A stretch of 64,000 nt of DNA from Collybia mongolica (GCA_013420905.1 JAAXNY010000013.1:1240001-1304000); one strand, 5' to 3'; positions 33,511-45,651 are shown, numbered from the stretch's first letter. Notes: generated by a model from the letters alone, not told the origin. Numbers and translations are program-made.

Positions 33511-33975
33511 GAGATGTATTTTTAGCAATGTATTTTTTTTTGGGGCACTACTTGATATCACACTCTGTTCTTACTTTTAATTAAGATCACTTTGAGGTTG
33601 TGTTTGAGTGTGAGAGTGATGGTGGATGTGTGATGTGTCTGATCTGTGAGTGAGGTGCATGACTTTTGGTTGGAGTCCAAAATGTTAGATATACTATTGA
33701 CTTTATTGACTGTTTTGACTTAAAACTTATGAATTCCAATCAGAATCCAAGCAGAATGGTGCGGAATTCCTTTGAGAATTTTCTTCTTTCACACTTTGTA
33801 AGAAATTCCTCAAAATTCTGTGGAATTCTGTGTTCCAAGTGGAATCTGAGCAGAATATTGCAGAATTCCTCAAAGGAATTTTCTGTTTTAAAACTTTCTC
33901 AAAATCTTCCTGCATTCCTCTGGATTCCAATCGGATTCCTGTTGGAATCCTCTGCAGGATGTGGGGGAGTGTGAA

Positions 33976-34283
33976 GTACTGCTAATAGACAGGTTTACAA
34001 GGAGCATGACTATACCTTTGATAGAGTCCAATTAGATCAGTCCAATTCAGAGTCAAGTTCTAGTGAGGAGACCAAGAAGGGGATAGCTCCAGCACTGCCA
34101 TGGACTACTAAGTCACACCACAAGTTGCATAGGTAATAAATCAGTGTAGAAACAAAAAGCAGTAAAGACAGTATAAGCAACGAAGCTAAGCAGTAAGGAC
34201 AGTGTTAAGCCAAGTAAAGACAGTAATACAAAGGAGTGTGGAGAGGGACACCATAACAGAGGAGGAAGTTAATTAGGCTGCCC
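33976..34283 (+). pseudogene. C-terminal end of element B pol and 3' spacer
   Basis: From the word gctaatag the sequence matches the end of pol in element A (..[24 protein letters not shown]..) and stops at 34,135-34,137 after HKLHR. The rest is the short convergent spacer to the antisense accessory gene. Confidence 0.8.
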
Positions 34284-35666
34284 TCAAGCAGATATGAAGT
34301 TGTCTTCAACTTCAGGCAAGGGCACGTCAGCTGGAGCTACCTCCTCCTTGTCATTGTCATCCTGGTCATGGACTTTGGTAGTGCTTGCAGTGGCAGCCTC
34401 GTTAGAGCCTCCCTCCAGAGCCGCCTCATTCATTAGACCATTAAGGCGGGTGACTTCGTCCATAGTGGCATCACGACACTTCAATAAGAAGGACACTGTA
34501 TGACTGATCTCTTCCAACTCAGCGTGGTAGTTTAAAAGCATCCTACCAAGGGCTTGCTTGGTGTGCAACATGGGATCGCCTGTGTCAGCAATCAAGCGCG
34601 CCTGGGCTAAGACTAAATTGTGCTCCTTGGAGGGACAGAAGTCAATAAAGACATGAGTATCTTGTACACAGTCAGTATAAAATTAGAATCATCTATTAAT
34701 AGAAAACATACCCTCCGCAGATGCCTTAGGATCTTCATCTGGGGTGTCCTGCCTTGTACGCTTTTTGGGACAAAGAGTGCTGCCGCGATTGAGCTCGGAG
34801 CGCTTACCATCCTGTAAGAATAAGAAACAAAGTAATAGACAAAGTAAAAACAAGAACGGGTACCTTGATGGCAGCCTTTTCAGCTTTAGTCCTTTTGATG
34901 CGGGGAACCTTAATGTTCTCCTTCTCTTTTCAACTACAGGTGATTGGTCCTTCACTGAGGAGACAACTAGTCACTGGTCCAGAGACAGCAGCACTGGCCA
35001 TAGTACCGGAATCAATGACCATATTCTTGAGTAAAGAAGAGATGCCATTGAGTATGTTGCACACTGACAGCGCGGTAGCTAAAAAGAAATATACCAAGTC
35101 AGTACCAGACATTTCAATGTCACCATCATATTCACCACCAGCAATAACCTCGCCTGGAATAGCAGTACCATCCGTGTCACCACCAGTGGCAGGGACCTAG
35201 TACCAGGATACCATAGTTTAAGGACAGCAAAGCACAAGATAAGGTAAAAAGCACGCACCCCGGTTAGAGAGAGTGCTCAGTGCAGACCTTTTCACAGTGA
35301 TGGTGAATAGTGGCAGTAAGAGTCACAATGTTATGATAGATGGGCTCTTGAAGTAACTTGGGGTATACATGTTGTAGTCCCTGGAATGCCTTACGGACAC
35401 CAAAGATAACATTTTGCCAGGACCGCTCCATCAGAACCATTTTGGATTCAGTCAGGAGTAACTGTAAATTGTAAAAGTTGGTTATGATAATGGCATTATA
35501 ACTATATATTGATTGGTAAAAAGTGTACCATGGTTTCACCTAACTTCTGGACACTGACCCTTTGTTCAACAAGGGTGTCCATTGATAAACAAGCTTGAAA
35601 GGTGTTCCACTGAGCTTGGACCATCTTGAAGTTCTTGATGTCTTGATAATTGTGGAGGTTAGTCAT
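34284..35666 (-). pseudogene. Element B copy of accessory gene A2, with a stop
   Basis: Same exon order as in element A, from the ATG at 35,666 (MTNLHNYQDIKNFKMVQ) to the stop at 34,284. Intron 3 still has a GT donor (AAG/GTACCC), unlike A. A TGA near 34,936 replaces Arg of the A copy (ITRSRKEKEN) and breaks the protein; a neighbouring CGT is TGT. The acidic C-terminus (PLPEVEDNFISA) is unchanged. Confidence 0.8.
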
Positions 35667-36351
35667 AATGATGCAGAGGAAATGGGTGTTTTTTCTTGAA
35701 ACAGAATGTTGTAACAAGAGTATAATAAAGTCTGGCAATGTCTTTTGAAAAATAGTGCAGCCAATGCCCTTTTTATACCTCTACAACTAGGGAAGTGCTA
35801 CCCAGCCTCTCATTTGTTGCACACATTCTACCCCAGAAAATTTGTACATTTCAATTGAACATGTCCGAGACACATGCCTAATTGAAATACTGAGCCCAAT
35901 TTAAAAAAAAAAGGAGCTCCATAAAAATTCATGTGGCATGCAACAGTGTCCACATGACAACTGGGACAGTTGTATTCAGTGTTGAGGGGGAGATGGGTAT
36001 AAGCAAAAATTGATTTGGAAAAGCCTATCAAGTATACAAGGATTGAAATAGATTGTCTATAAAAGTCAGTGATCACACCACGGTCTTAATGATCAAGAGG
36101 ATTGCACCAGAATTAACCTGTACTATTTATAACTTAAGTAGCCAGTGCAAGGTTGGAAGCTCTTGTATGAAAACAATAGAACAACGGTTAAACCAATTGT
36201 ATTGCTTATAGTCTGGGGGACTGTATGTAAATATGTATGTTGGACTTCAATGAAAATTGAAGCCCAACAAAAGTCAGGGGAATAGGTAAGCAGTAATAAA
36301 GGGCCCAGGAAAACACAAGCAGATAAAAATAAATGGGGGGGTGTGGTGCGG

Positions 36352-38306
36352 CTACTCCTCCTCGCTATCAGGCATGGACGAAGAGGAGGCTGATGACAAA
36401 GAGCCGTCATCCACCTCTGGTTTGTCCTCTGAGGGCAGCCAAGGGAGGTTCTGAAACTCTGCATAGAAGAGGAGAGCGCTCTCCGTGGCTGGCGTAGTCA
36501 GCAAGAGGTTTTGAAGGCCCTCCAGGTCTTCCTCCTTGTATAACCTACCAATGGTGTTGACTATGCTCACTAATAAAGAGTTGCGCATTTCCAGTGCATG
36601 GTTAGTGGCCTGAATTACCTCCGTGGCAAGAGTGTCTGCATTGTCCAGCTGAGCATATGCTTCAGCAACTGCTAGTAGAATAAGTAAAATCATTAGTAAA
36701 CAAAAAGACAAGAAGAACACAGCTTACTGGAGATGCCCACACCAAGCATAGGCCCCAGATCCTCCCAGAGCCTGGCGCGCTTCTGGGGAGTGAGGCTGAA
36801 GCTACACTTCCCCTTCTTAGCAGTAGCGCATTCAACACACGGTTTACCCCAACCATTGAAGGAGCACTCAATGTTGCCGCGGGTGGCGCACATTGTGCAA
36901 GGATAGCCAACCTAGTAAGAATGATCAGTAACAAGAAATAAAGTAATAATAAACATATGGTTGAGTGCCGAGGTGCAAGGTCAGACAACAGGGATGTGAT
37001 AGGAGACCGTAGTGGTGTAGGCTCCTGGTTGGGAACCAGTGCATGCTTATGGTGTGGCGCCTGAACCCCATCCCTAGAATGAGTGGTCTTCCATGACTAA
37101 CAAGGAGAAAGGGCCATGGGAGGCAACAACTCCCTGAATCCCTCTTGAGCCAGCTGGTGCACAATCTCTTGATCAAAGAGCTGAAGCTCAGGGACCTCAT
37201 TGCTAACCGGCGGCTGCCTGGAGGACTAGAAAGATAAAAATAAGTAAAGATAAATCAGGTTTAAAATAGAAAAGAGACATATGGGACCCGCCTCCATGGG
37301 ACACAGTGCGGAATCACTGCCAGCGCCTTGGGCATGTGACATGTCAGACTAGAATTTTGAAATCCAGTCAGGAATAATATAAAGCTCTTGTAGTAAAGGC
37401 AATATACCTGGGGAACTGCATGGCCTTTGCCCTTGTGCCCAGCATTGCATTTCCTCTTAAGGGGCTATTAAAATAAGTCAACAACAAAAGAAAAGTAAGA
37501 AAAGTAGAAGTCAATGAACCACAGGTGTCAAAACCGGGGAACACGCAGGCAAGGGCATGGCGGACCAGTTGTCCCAGTACTGATGGTAGTGGCGTGGCAT
37601 GCCAACCATGCAAGGGGGGATGAGGAAAGTATCTTGGAAGATACTATCACCATTGTCACACTTGTAGCGCAACCCCACCTGGTCCAGGACTTGCTCCACC
37701 ATGGGAGCCTGACCCTAAAGTAAAAAGTAATCAGTATGACAAGGACAGAGTAAAGAAGTAAACAAGCCATTTACCAGAAGAATGGAATTGGTCCCCAGGT
37801 CAGCCGATATGACTGTACACCGGGAAGACCATGAGGCTTCGCGCGCTTCAACTGGGAGGAGCATCACCTGAAGGTGAAGCATGTGCAGAAGGAGAATAGC
37901 CGGGTATGGCAGCAAAAAGCATGCGCCACAGACCACGCCAGTGATTGCGTCCTGGGACCAGTAAATAAATAATTAGTAAAAGGTTTTAACAAGTAAAAGA
38001 TGGGCGTACAATCAGCAAGGAGCAATGATCAACAAAGTCAATTAAATCGTCGAGATCAAGGGGCCCCTGATGGTCCATACAAGGCGCAAGCTCCTCAGTC
38101 ATGATGATCCACCCTTGTTCCATGGCGACAAAGACATCACCCTTGGCATCTTTGAGAAGGTTGGAGAACAAAGGGATGGGCTGGTCCACATAGACCATAG
38201 CAGGGGAATGGCCCTCCGTTGGTAAAATTGCATTGGAGAGCAAAATAGATAGCATGGAAGGCAAGTGCAGAGCATGGGCCATGGCAAGGGTGGAAGTGGA
38301 AGACAT
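36352..38306 (-). pseudogene. Element B copy of accessory gene A1, with a stop and a lost donor
   Basis: The layout matches A1 almost base for base in length (1955 against 1956 bp). The six cysteines are kept (PCTMCATRGNIEC, PCVECATAKKGKC). Exon 6 has a TAG near 37,095, where A1 reads Arg, and the donor after exon 6 is AT instead of GT. Most differences from A1 are CG to CA or TG. So this copy cannot make the full protein. Confidence 0.8.
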
Positions 38307-38757
38307 GTTTATTTGAAAAGGGTTGGAGCAGTTGAGCGATGCGAATAGCAAAGAAGTTTAGAAATGGGCTGTAAAGTCCAAATTGTCTAAAACCTAGCAA
38401 AAGTGAGAGCTTTTTAAAACCACAACCCTGCATTGCAAAGCTCTAAAGGACAAGCAGGAGCACCAATCTCTTGCTGAAGTGTCAGAAACATAACAAAAGA
38501 AATGCTCAGATGACTGAAATATCTATAAAGTGAGGTCCGAATGTCAAGTATTCTCTCAGGAGAAGTATATAACTGTCACAATCCTGATGAAAAGTAGACC
38601 TCAAGGCTTGATCCCAACATTGCGTGCCTACCTGTCTAAAAGCAGGAACCATTGCAACCTTGTACTGGATGATTAGACGTGTGCAGACCCGAAGTATTGG
38701 ACCAACATGCCGGCAAATAGAGACTGAGGACAGTCTACATTTGTGGTGTGGGGGAGA
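38307..38757. other. Spacer between the B copy of A1 and the 3' LTR
   Basis: Corresponds to 10,532-10,979 of element A: presumed promoter and leader of the antisense gene, plus the purine tract of the element (ggggaga ending at 38,757). No coding potential of its own. Confidence 0.5.
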
Positions 38758-39976
38758 TGATAGGGCCCAAAATTGTTTGCACTTATAAAGTCAACAAGTA
38801 AGGCTATTAGTATCATTTCTAATAACCAAGTAAACAGTAATAGAGGATTAGAGTCGAGCTCCAAGACGGCTAATCAGAGTGAACTAGTCTAATGGATAAT
38901 ACACTATCAGTACAGAGGATTATGAATACGGCCTATTATTAGTCCTATTCACCATGCCTGGTTACAACCTCGGTATCTTAATTCATAAGTAACTGTTGTA
39001 GTATGATATCATTAGTCTGGGGATCATCATTAATAGGAGAAGTAATTGTAAATTCGGGACTTGCACAACCCAATCCTAGTCAGGGGCACTTGGTATTAAC
39101 TACCAGGAGAAACGGGACACTGTAAATAACAACCGGAATGATCAGGAGAAGTAAAAGACAGAGCCACGCTGTTTTAAAATAACCAAGTGCGTGGTCAGGC
39201 CTTGATAAGAGTTTAGCCAGCTCTTTCAATATTGGATAAGTAACAAGTAATGACATAATTGGCATGCATGGCGTGCATGCCAAGTCATAGAGGACAAGTC
39301 AGCATTAAATACAAGATCCTTGGCGCAGGGGAGCACAGTTCTGTATAAAATTTATAATTCCTTATGATATTTAGTTTGTACACTATAAATAGATGGTAGA
39401 TGAGTAGCGCAAAGGTAAGGAATCTTGCCCCCACTTTGCGCTACTATAGAGTATACAAATCATATTTGTTGAAACACTATTGCGTGCACAAATTAAGGAT
39501 CAGATTGCTTCATGTTGTCTTGATTGGAATTGTTTGAAGAGATCACAGAATTGAAGAGTCCTAGTTCACTTGGAACTTAGTATCACATTGTCTGTTGGAA
39601 TTACTAGGCACTTGGCCTTTAGTGCACTTGGCACTGTCTGTTTAATAAAGTCACTTGGACTTATAGATCCACTTGGGATCATTAATAATTGAACATACAC
39701 TTGGTACTTAGTCTATTGGATTGAAAGACATTATAAATATACCTAGCAAGCCTTAAACTTGTGTTAAGGCTTTGTCCAAATCGAACCTGTCGAGAGATCA
39801 TTGGAAAAGGCCTTGACTAGTACTATTCAAAGCTTAGTGCTTCCAAGCACTTGAACCCAAACTCAAAACAGGCGATTCCTACCATTTGTGTGTTGATTGT
39901 TAGATTTGGTGTGTGTGTGTGTAAGAGATTACATTTCATAGCATCAGCACACTTATAGCCCAGGAGCCCCCTTTCA
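38758..39976 (+). repeat. 3' LTR of element B (1219 bp)
   Basis: Starts TGATAGGGCCC and ends GAGCCCCCTTTCA like the LTRs of element A, but with many transitions relative to them (for example tgcgtgc against cgcgcgc). Confidence 0.93.
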
Positions 39977-41590
39977 ATGTCCTCTTGTTCATGACCATCC
40001 ATGTAAACACCTTTCTGCAAAACAGTACGCCTCCAACCTAACTTCACCAACCATCATTGGGCCATCCTCTCGCAAAGCAGTTTCTTTAGATTAATTAAGG
40101 GATGGAAGGATCATGGAATTCAGACCATGTGCAAAATTTTGAGGCATGATGGAACCAATAGCCTGCTCAGTGAGCCAGGTATGTGCTGCTGTTCTCACTA
40201 TCTCATCTTTTAACAACAATCAAGCATTCTTGCTCCCACCACACCATTCTACAGGAAGCTGTTCGAAAATTTGATAATGATGTGCTAGGGCTTGAATGCA
40301 GTGAGCAAAATGAGCATTCAAGCCATTGCTTTTTTTGTGCCACTGCTTTGCAATCTCCTGACTTGCATCCACTTTGCCAATGCCTTTCAACCAAAGAGTG
40401 GTGAAGTTCCATAGAATCATAAGTTGATTCATCTGTGATAACAGTAAACTCAAGTGATTTTTTTTCAGATTGGCTTTGATCTGATTGTGCAACACCTTCC
40501 AGCCACAAATTTCCACCTGTGCCTTCAATGTCTTGCAAAGTTTGTCTTCCCATGGATCTTCCTCTTCCCCTTCATCCTCTCCGTCCTTTTCACCCAGAAC
40601 ACTCTTGGTCTCATCATCAATCTCATTGTGCAATTGCTTCCTTGAATTTGGAGTAAATGAAAGAGGTGGTGGTGTCACTGATTCCTCACAAATGGGGGTG
40701 GAAGGCTGTGGGGAATTGGGAGTATCAAATGAGAGCAGCTTGGGTGTGAATGACTCCTGACAGATTGGAGTTGAGGGTTGTGATGGGTGTAACAGCATTA
40801 AACAAGAGCAGGGTGGCATGAGTGACTCTTTGTGAACTGGGACAGGGGTGTAAACACGGACCAGAGTTGGATTGCGCCTGGAAACTGGTGGTGTTGTGGA
40901 GTGCTTACAGATTCAGATGGGTGAGAGGGGTTCTTCTGGCCACAATATCTCCTCATCAGAATCTTTGGATGAGGAAGGTGAGCTTAGCTGATCTTCTTCA
41001 TTTGCAACATCTTCTGTGCATCTCACAGTCTTGTCAACAGTGAACCCAAATGTATTGAGAGCTGTCTGATCTCTCAGCAGGGCTTGATAACAATGTTGGG
41101 TGCAATCTGATTTACTTGCCAAATCAGGACCTTTTGCATATTCTCTGGGACGAAGGGCTAATTCACACGCCCATCACATGTCAGTCTATTTCAAGACGCG
41201 TTGAGACAATGAAGGCTCACATTGTGATGTCATCTTTTTCCTCTTCCTTCTCAAACTCTATGGAATCCAATCCTCATCTCTTAGGTCATCACCATTCTCA
41301 ATAGCTAGCTTTATCAAGTTAACATGAAGCCCATCCTGTGCCAGCTCATTCCATTCACCCCATTCCTCTACAGTCCAAATGTCTCCATCTGGGCTGGATG
41401 CATTTTGCTCTTCATCTGAACTCTCATCCTCCTCATCCCAAGTTGGCTTGGAACTGTCAAATCTCGTTTGGGGAGACCATTGGACATCTTCCTCTATGTC
41501 CTCAACCCTGGTTTTCCAGCTTTCAGGGACCGGTTCTTGTGTTGGACATGATTCCAGGGGTGGTGAGGGAGCCTTAGGCTGATTTCAAAA
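39977..41590 (-). pseudogene. DDE transposase-like gene, truncated by element B
   Basis: On the minus strand a decayed gene reads from an acidic N-terminal region (WDEEDESSDEEQNASS near 41,430) through ASKSDCTQHCYQALLRDQTAL (near 41,110) and ALAHHYQIFEQLPVEWCGG (near 40,245) to MVKLGWRRTVLQKGVYMDGH at 40,050-39,990, where it runs into the element B LTR. From memory this resembles a large basidiomycete family annotated as DDE-superfamily endonuclease, in which the catalytic domain follows the GWRR..KGVYMDGHER block. Here that domain is lost. Several stops and frame changes. Confidence 0.6.
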
Positions 41591-42075
41591 ACCAGAAATG
41601 TTTCCCTTCTGTTTGGGCTTGCATCCCATAGCTATTTGCATCTGGAGGAGCACTGCAGCAGGCAATATTTGGACTTTTTGGGGAATTAATTTTATTGGAA
41701 CCACTTGTGGAAATGTAAATGTTATTTTAGAAACATATTCAGAATGAAAAAAGGAGTCAATTGCACTATTTTTCATGATTTTAGGGATTTTTTTCTGTGT
41801 AAACTAAGTCATTAGGTCCTAAATATGACGTTTATGCAGTTTTAGTGCTTTCTCACAAGCAATTGGGTCCCAGTAAAAGTGTCACATTTTTTGGAGGGCT
41901 TGGCTTGTCCATGACTATAACTGTGGGAAAGACAACACTGGATCTTGTTGGGTACACTGAATTTTCCCTGCAAACCCAGGATGATGAATGAGTTACTTGT
42001 GTAAACATAAGGACTTGTAACAGATGAAAGTAAACACATACCCCACTACACTGGGCATAATGCCAATCCCAACTG
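41591..42075. other. Unassigned AT-rich stretch
   Basis: About 480 bp upstream of the transposase remnant, with no coding signal that I recognise. Confidence 0.4.
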
Positions 42076-42375
42076 TGTTAGATTTGATTGTGCTTGATCT
42101 GGTCATACCTGCTGACCTCATATCTGTCATCTGACCTGATGTTATTCTTAGATACTATGCTGACTCATGTATTACCAATTCCTTACTAAGATTTAGACAT
42201 TAGCTCTTAGTCATCTACATACTGTCTTGTATATAGCTGACTGTCCAACCAAGCTGATACCTTGGTTGCAATAACTTGAATACACAGATCTTCTGACTAC
42301 TTGAGGACACTCAGCTCCAATAGTAGAGACAGGCATTCACTCTTGTTCATTTGCCCTCTTCTGCTCATTCTAACA
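42076..42375 (+). repeat. Solo LTR of a third Copia-like family (300 bp)
   Basis: Starts TGTTAGATTTG and ends ATTCTAACA, flanked by a perfect 5-bp duplication AACTG (42,071-42,075 and 42,376-42,380). A TATA-like ttgtatatagctg lies near 42,230. It is not the C2 LTR. The orientation is inferred from the TATA-like site. Confidence 0.85.
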
Positions 42376-43700
42376 AACTGTTCAAAACACACTACCATTA
42401 TCTAGAGTCACATGTGAGTTCATCAGAGACCTCCCAGAAAATGATGGAAAAGATAGCCTCATGGTCATAGTAGACCATGGACTTACAAAGGGGGTAATTT
42501 TCATCCCTTGCACAAAAACCACTGATGCACTTGAAACAGCCAACCTATATCTAGAACACATACACAAAAGATTTGGACTTCCAATTGTATTCCTCTCAGA
42601 CAGAGGACCTCAATTTGCTGCAAAAGTATTCAAAGAAATGGGAAAACTACTTGGGATCAAACTCATCATGAGTACTGCATACCGCCTACAAACTGATGGA
42701 GAAGCAGAATGACTAAATCAAGAACTAAAAATCTACTTCCAAATGTTCTGTCAGAACAATCCAGCAGCATGGAAAGATCTGAACCCTATTGCAGAATTTG
42801 CACACAACTAAAGATCCTATTCCACTACTTGATAATCACTATTCTACTTGATGATGGGATACAAACCACAAGCAATCCCAGCAATAGCCCCAAAAACAAA
42901 TGTTTTAAGTGTGGAAAGTGTTAGAATTGACCTGTGTATATAGCTTAGCTTGGTATTGTTTCGCTTCTTTCATTGTTCTATTGTTCTATTGTTCCATTGT
43001 TCTATTGTTCCTTTGTTCCTTTGTCTATTGTACTCTACTATTGTTCCTACAGGTATATAGGTGTAAAGTAGCTTGTTCTGGAGTCCCCAGTTTCTTACTC
43101 AGGACTCCAGGTCAGTACTCACTTATATTAGTGAATATACAAGTTTCTTACTCAGGACTCCAGCTCTAGGCTTCCACCTTTAACAGAAAGAAGAATAGAA
43201 GACCTATAAAAAGCCAGAGATGAAGCCATAGCAGCACACAACCTTGCCTGAAGAAAAGATTGCAGAGAGAACAACATGAGGATTCACTCCATTCAAAACT
43301 GGCAATTATGTATGGTTGGAAGCCACAAATCTCCATACTCAATATCAATCTTGGAAATTAGCGCCAAAACAAGAAGGAACCTTCAAGATCACCAAAGTCC
43401 TTGGACCTGTCACATACAGATTAAAACTTCCACAACAATGGAAGATTCATCCAATATTCCACACCTCACTTTTAACTCCATATAAATAAAGAAAATGATA
43501 CCCACAGACCTAATTTCCCAGAACCACCACCTGACCTCATTCATGAACACAAGGTAGATGGCATTATCAATCACTGAACACAAGGCCAAGGTTGACAATA
43601 TATACCTTGTGAAATGGCCCATAATATGTGGGAACCAGAATTGCACTTAAAAGGAGCTCAGAAATTGCTTGAAAAAACCTATAAGAAGCAATATCACCTC
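42376..43700 (+). pseudogene. Ty3/Gypsy chromovirus fragment: integrase end and chromodomain
   Basis: Reads LPENDGKDSLMVIVDHGLTK, then FLSDRGPQFAAKVFKEMGKLLG and STAYRLQTDGEAE (integrase core), is interrupted by a solo LTR at 42,919-43,185, and resumes with a GPVTYRLKLPQQWKIHP-like block and remains of a chromodomain (QYLVKW, NMWEPELHLKGAQKLLEKTYK near 43,620-43,690). Many stops and frame changes. A different family from elements A and B. Confidence 0.8.
42919..43185 (+). repeat. Solo LTR of the C2 Copia family with perfect target duplication
   Basis: 267 bp, TGTTAGAATTGACC to TTTAACA, flanked by GAAAG on both sides (42,914-42,918 and 43,186-43,190). It sits inside the chromovirus integrase fragment. 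Confidence 0.95.
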
Positions 43701-44640
43701 TGGACCACCACTTTCCTCTTCATCTACATTGCCCTCTGTGTCTCAATCTGTTCAAGAACTTGCCCTTGTTGCTCATCTACACCAAGCTGGACAACTCCAA
43801 ATGTTGGTTTGGTAACCCAGCCAATGTCAATCTCATTTCCACCACATTCTCCAGTGAAGCCACCAGAGAACTCACTATATCTCTCTTCAGAATTCTTGAA
43901 ACCAGAAATCTCCTTTACAACCAGACAGCCCAACTTTCTAAAATGATTAGTGACATTACCAACAGACTACTAAGACACCCAAGTTTCAAATATTTAGGAC
44001 TGCCATGGGTAACACCACCCCACTATTAACCATGGGAACAATACCTGAACCGGTCATCCCACAAATTCATATACCAACTCCTACATGCTCCATTGCCAAT
44101 CCCATCAGGACCATACAAAGTCAATTCCCCCCCATACCAACCATCAACCACACCATCACCAAAGTTGCCATTACTAATTCCAGTTCCACCACCCAAAATA
44201 CAGTTCAGTGAAGAAGATCAGAAAGCCCTGTCAAATCAGTAATTGGAAAGAACAAACCCAAGCTGATAAAAGTCATCATCACTCCTCTATCACATGCAGG
44301 CACAACAAAAACAACCTCCCAATTACCACAACTGCAAATGGTAATTGACCTTATTACCAAAATCAACAGCCCAGCTAGCAGTACCACTAAACTTGATGAT
44401 TATGTCACACTATCCCCACCACCCAATCAAGCCAACCTCTGTATGCAGTGTGGGAAATGAGGACACATGATGGAACACTGTTATCATTACACATGCCCAG
44501 TATGCCAAAGGAACAAACTGGCATACAGAGAGTTTAGCTGCCCAGAAGACCCAAGGGGAGATCTCTCTGATGGATACTATGAGCATGATGATGAAGCCAT
44601 TGCAAACATGACAGGAGAGCCATACAATGGTTATTGAAGC
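43701..44640 (+). pseudogene. Zinc-knuckle protein remnant, probably retroelement gag
   Basis: Broken open stretches (for example ATRELTISLFRILETRNLLYNQ near 43,860) end with a cysteine-rich block near 44,440: CMQCGK, a stop, GHMMEHCYHYTCPVCQRN, then EFSCPEDP. A CCHC-type knuckle followed by a CxxC pair is found in retroelement-associated proteins. It probably belongs with the chromovirus remnant upstream. Confidence 0.5.
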
Positions 44641-45651
44641 TACATAGGGTGCTTCAATCATAGAAAGGGGGTAATATTACAATTTCCAAGCCCAATATCA
44701 TGCACACCTTTTCTCCTCTTCTTCTCTACTAAAAACATATTAGTCATTGGCACCAATGACTCATTCATGCTTACTTATTCCCACAACATCCTTCTTTCTG
44801 ATTCATCTTGTTATCTATGACTCATACTTAACCTATAACAAATATCCCTCACTCAGGGATTACAAACCATACCCCATATATCCACAAGTGTCTTTATGTA
44901 TATATAGCCATAGATCAACTGATGCAGTTCTTTAGTTTGACCTAGGCAATCAGTGTCTTATTCTTACTCTCTTGACATGTAACTCAATCCTATCTGCCTT
45001 GTGAATGGGGTAGTGTATCTTTTGAACTTGGGACATTGGAACAGAGTCTTGCCTTGAAGAAGGGGCTCTCATGTCATAGTTGTTAAACCAACATTTGACT
45101 TAGTATTGACCAGAAGGAATATAAGGCTTTGCCATAACACTATCTCCCATATTGTCCTGTGGCATAAAAATTTGTGTCACAAATTTTAATGTATCCTTTT
45201 CTTTGCCAAGTATATATTTCATGCAGCTTTCCTGTCTAATAAAATGTTGATGATAAGCAAAAAATCCTTGATGTAAACAGGACCATTAGTCAATAATCCT
45301 AAAAGGAATAGTCTACATGTCCATCAGCACACCCCCAACGTGGAAATGCCGATCAAAGGCTTGACCGCGGCGGGATCGGGCCAAAGATAGTTGTCCTGAT
45401 CCTGCTATTTCACCGGGATTTCCTGCAAAAGGATATCGCCCCATGCGTGTCGTGCCATGTTGTATTTATCAAGAACATTTTGCAAATCTAGGTAAGTTTG
45501 CATTACTCTATCAGTGATAATATCGATGTTAGCTGTAAGCAACAGTTATTTCATTGGCCAAATATTTTTGAGTTTAGCTGGGTTCAACTTCATATTGACC
45601 AAAAGCTTGTAATCCCTCAAATGATACGATACATCTTTGGCACGGTAACGG
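44641..45651. other. AT-rich boundary region between the element pile and the host genes
   Basis: A purine tract agaaagggggtaat at 44,660-44,673 looks like a Gypsy polypurine tract, so the next several hundred bases may be a decayed LTR; I could not find its end. From about 45,310 base composition changes to that of the host genes. No open frame of note. The last part should contain the 3' end of the UBX gene. Confidence 0.4.

Larger units (their letters stand above)
30870..33975. mobile_element. 3.1-kb unclassified insertion in element B pol
   Basis: This stretch has no counterpart in element A and replaces about 270 bp of pol. Both ends are rich in gaattcc / ggaattc / ggattcc words, and the left end (30,885-30,935) and the reverse complement of the right end (about 33,800-33,860) share an imperfect match around ctcagattcca..ttccacag, so the ends look like degraded inverted repeats. 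A small plus-strand open stretch at 31,139-31,351 (MSTRKAAAAEAAKHL) has no known domain. It contains a tandem repeat and a hAT MITE. A non-autonomous DNA transposon is my inference. Confidence 0.5.
25684..39976 (+). mobile_element. Ty3/Gypsy-type element B, 5'-truncated second copy of the A family
   Basis: Runs in the opposite direction to element A. It starts in the middle of the gag-protease region directly after the LINE poly(A), so the 5' LTR and gag are gone, and ends with a 3' LTR (38,758-39,976). It keeps protease, RT, RNase H and integrase, then a 3.1-kb foreign insertion (about 30,870-33,975), then the antisense accessory genes. It is older than A: stops and CpG-type changes are frequent. 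Its right end lies inside a DDE transposase gene. Confidence 0.9.

Noticed and set aside
44674..45260. A Gypsy LTR after the purine tract agaaagggggtaat
   Set aside because: No partner LTR and no defined 3' end could be found, so it is only mentioned in the spacer entry.
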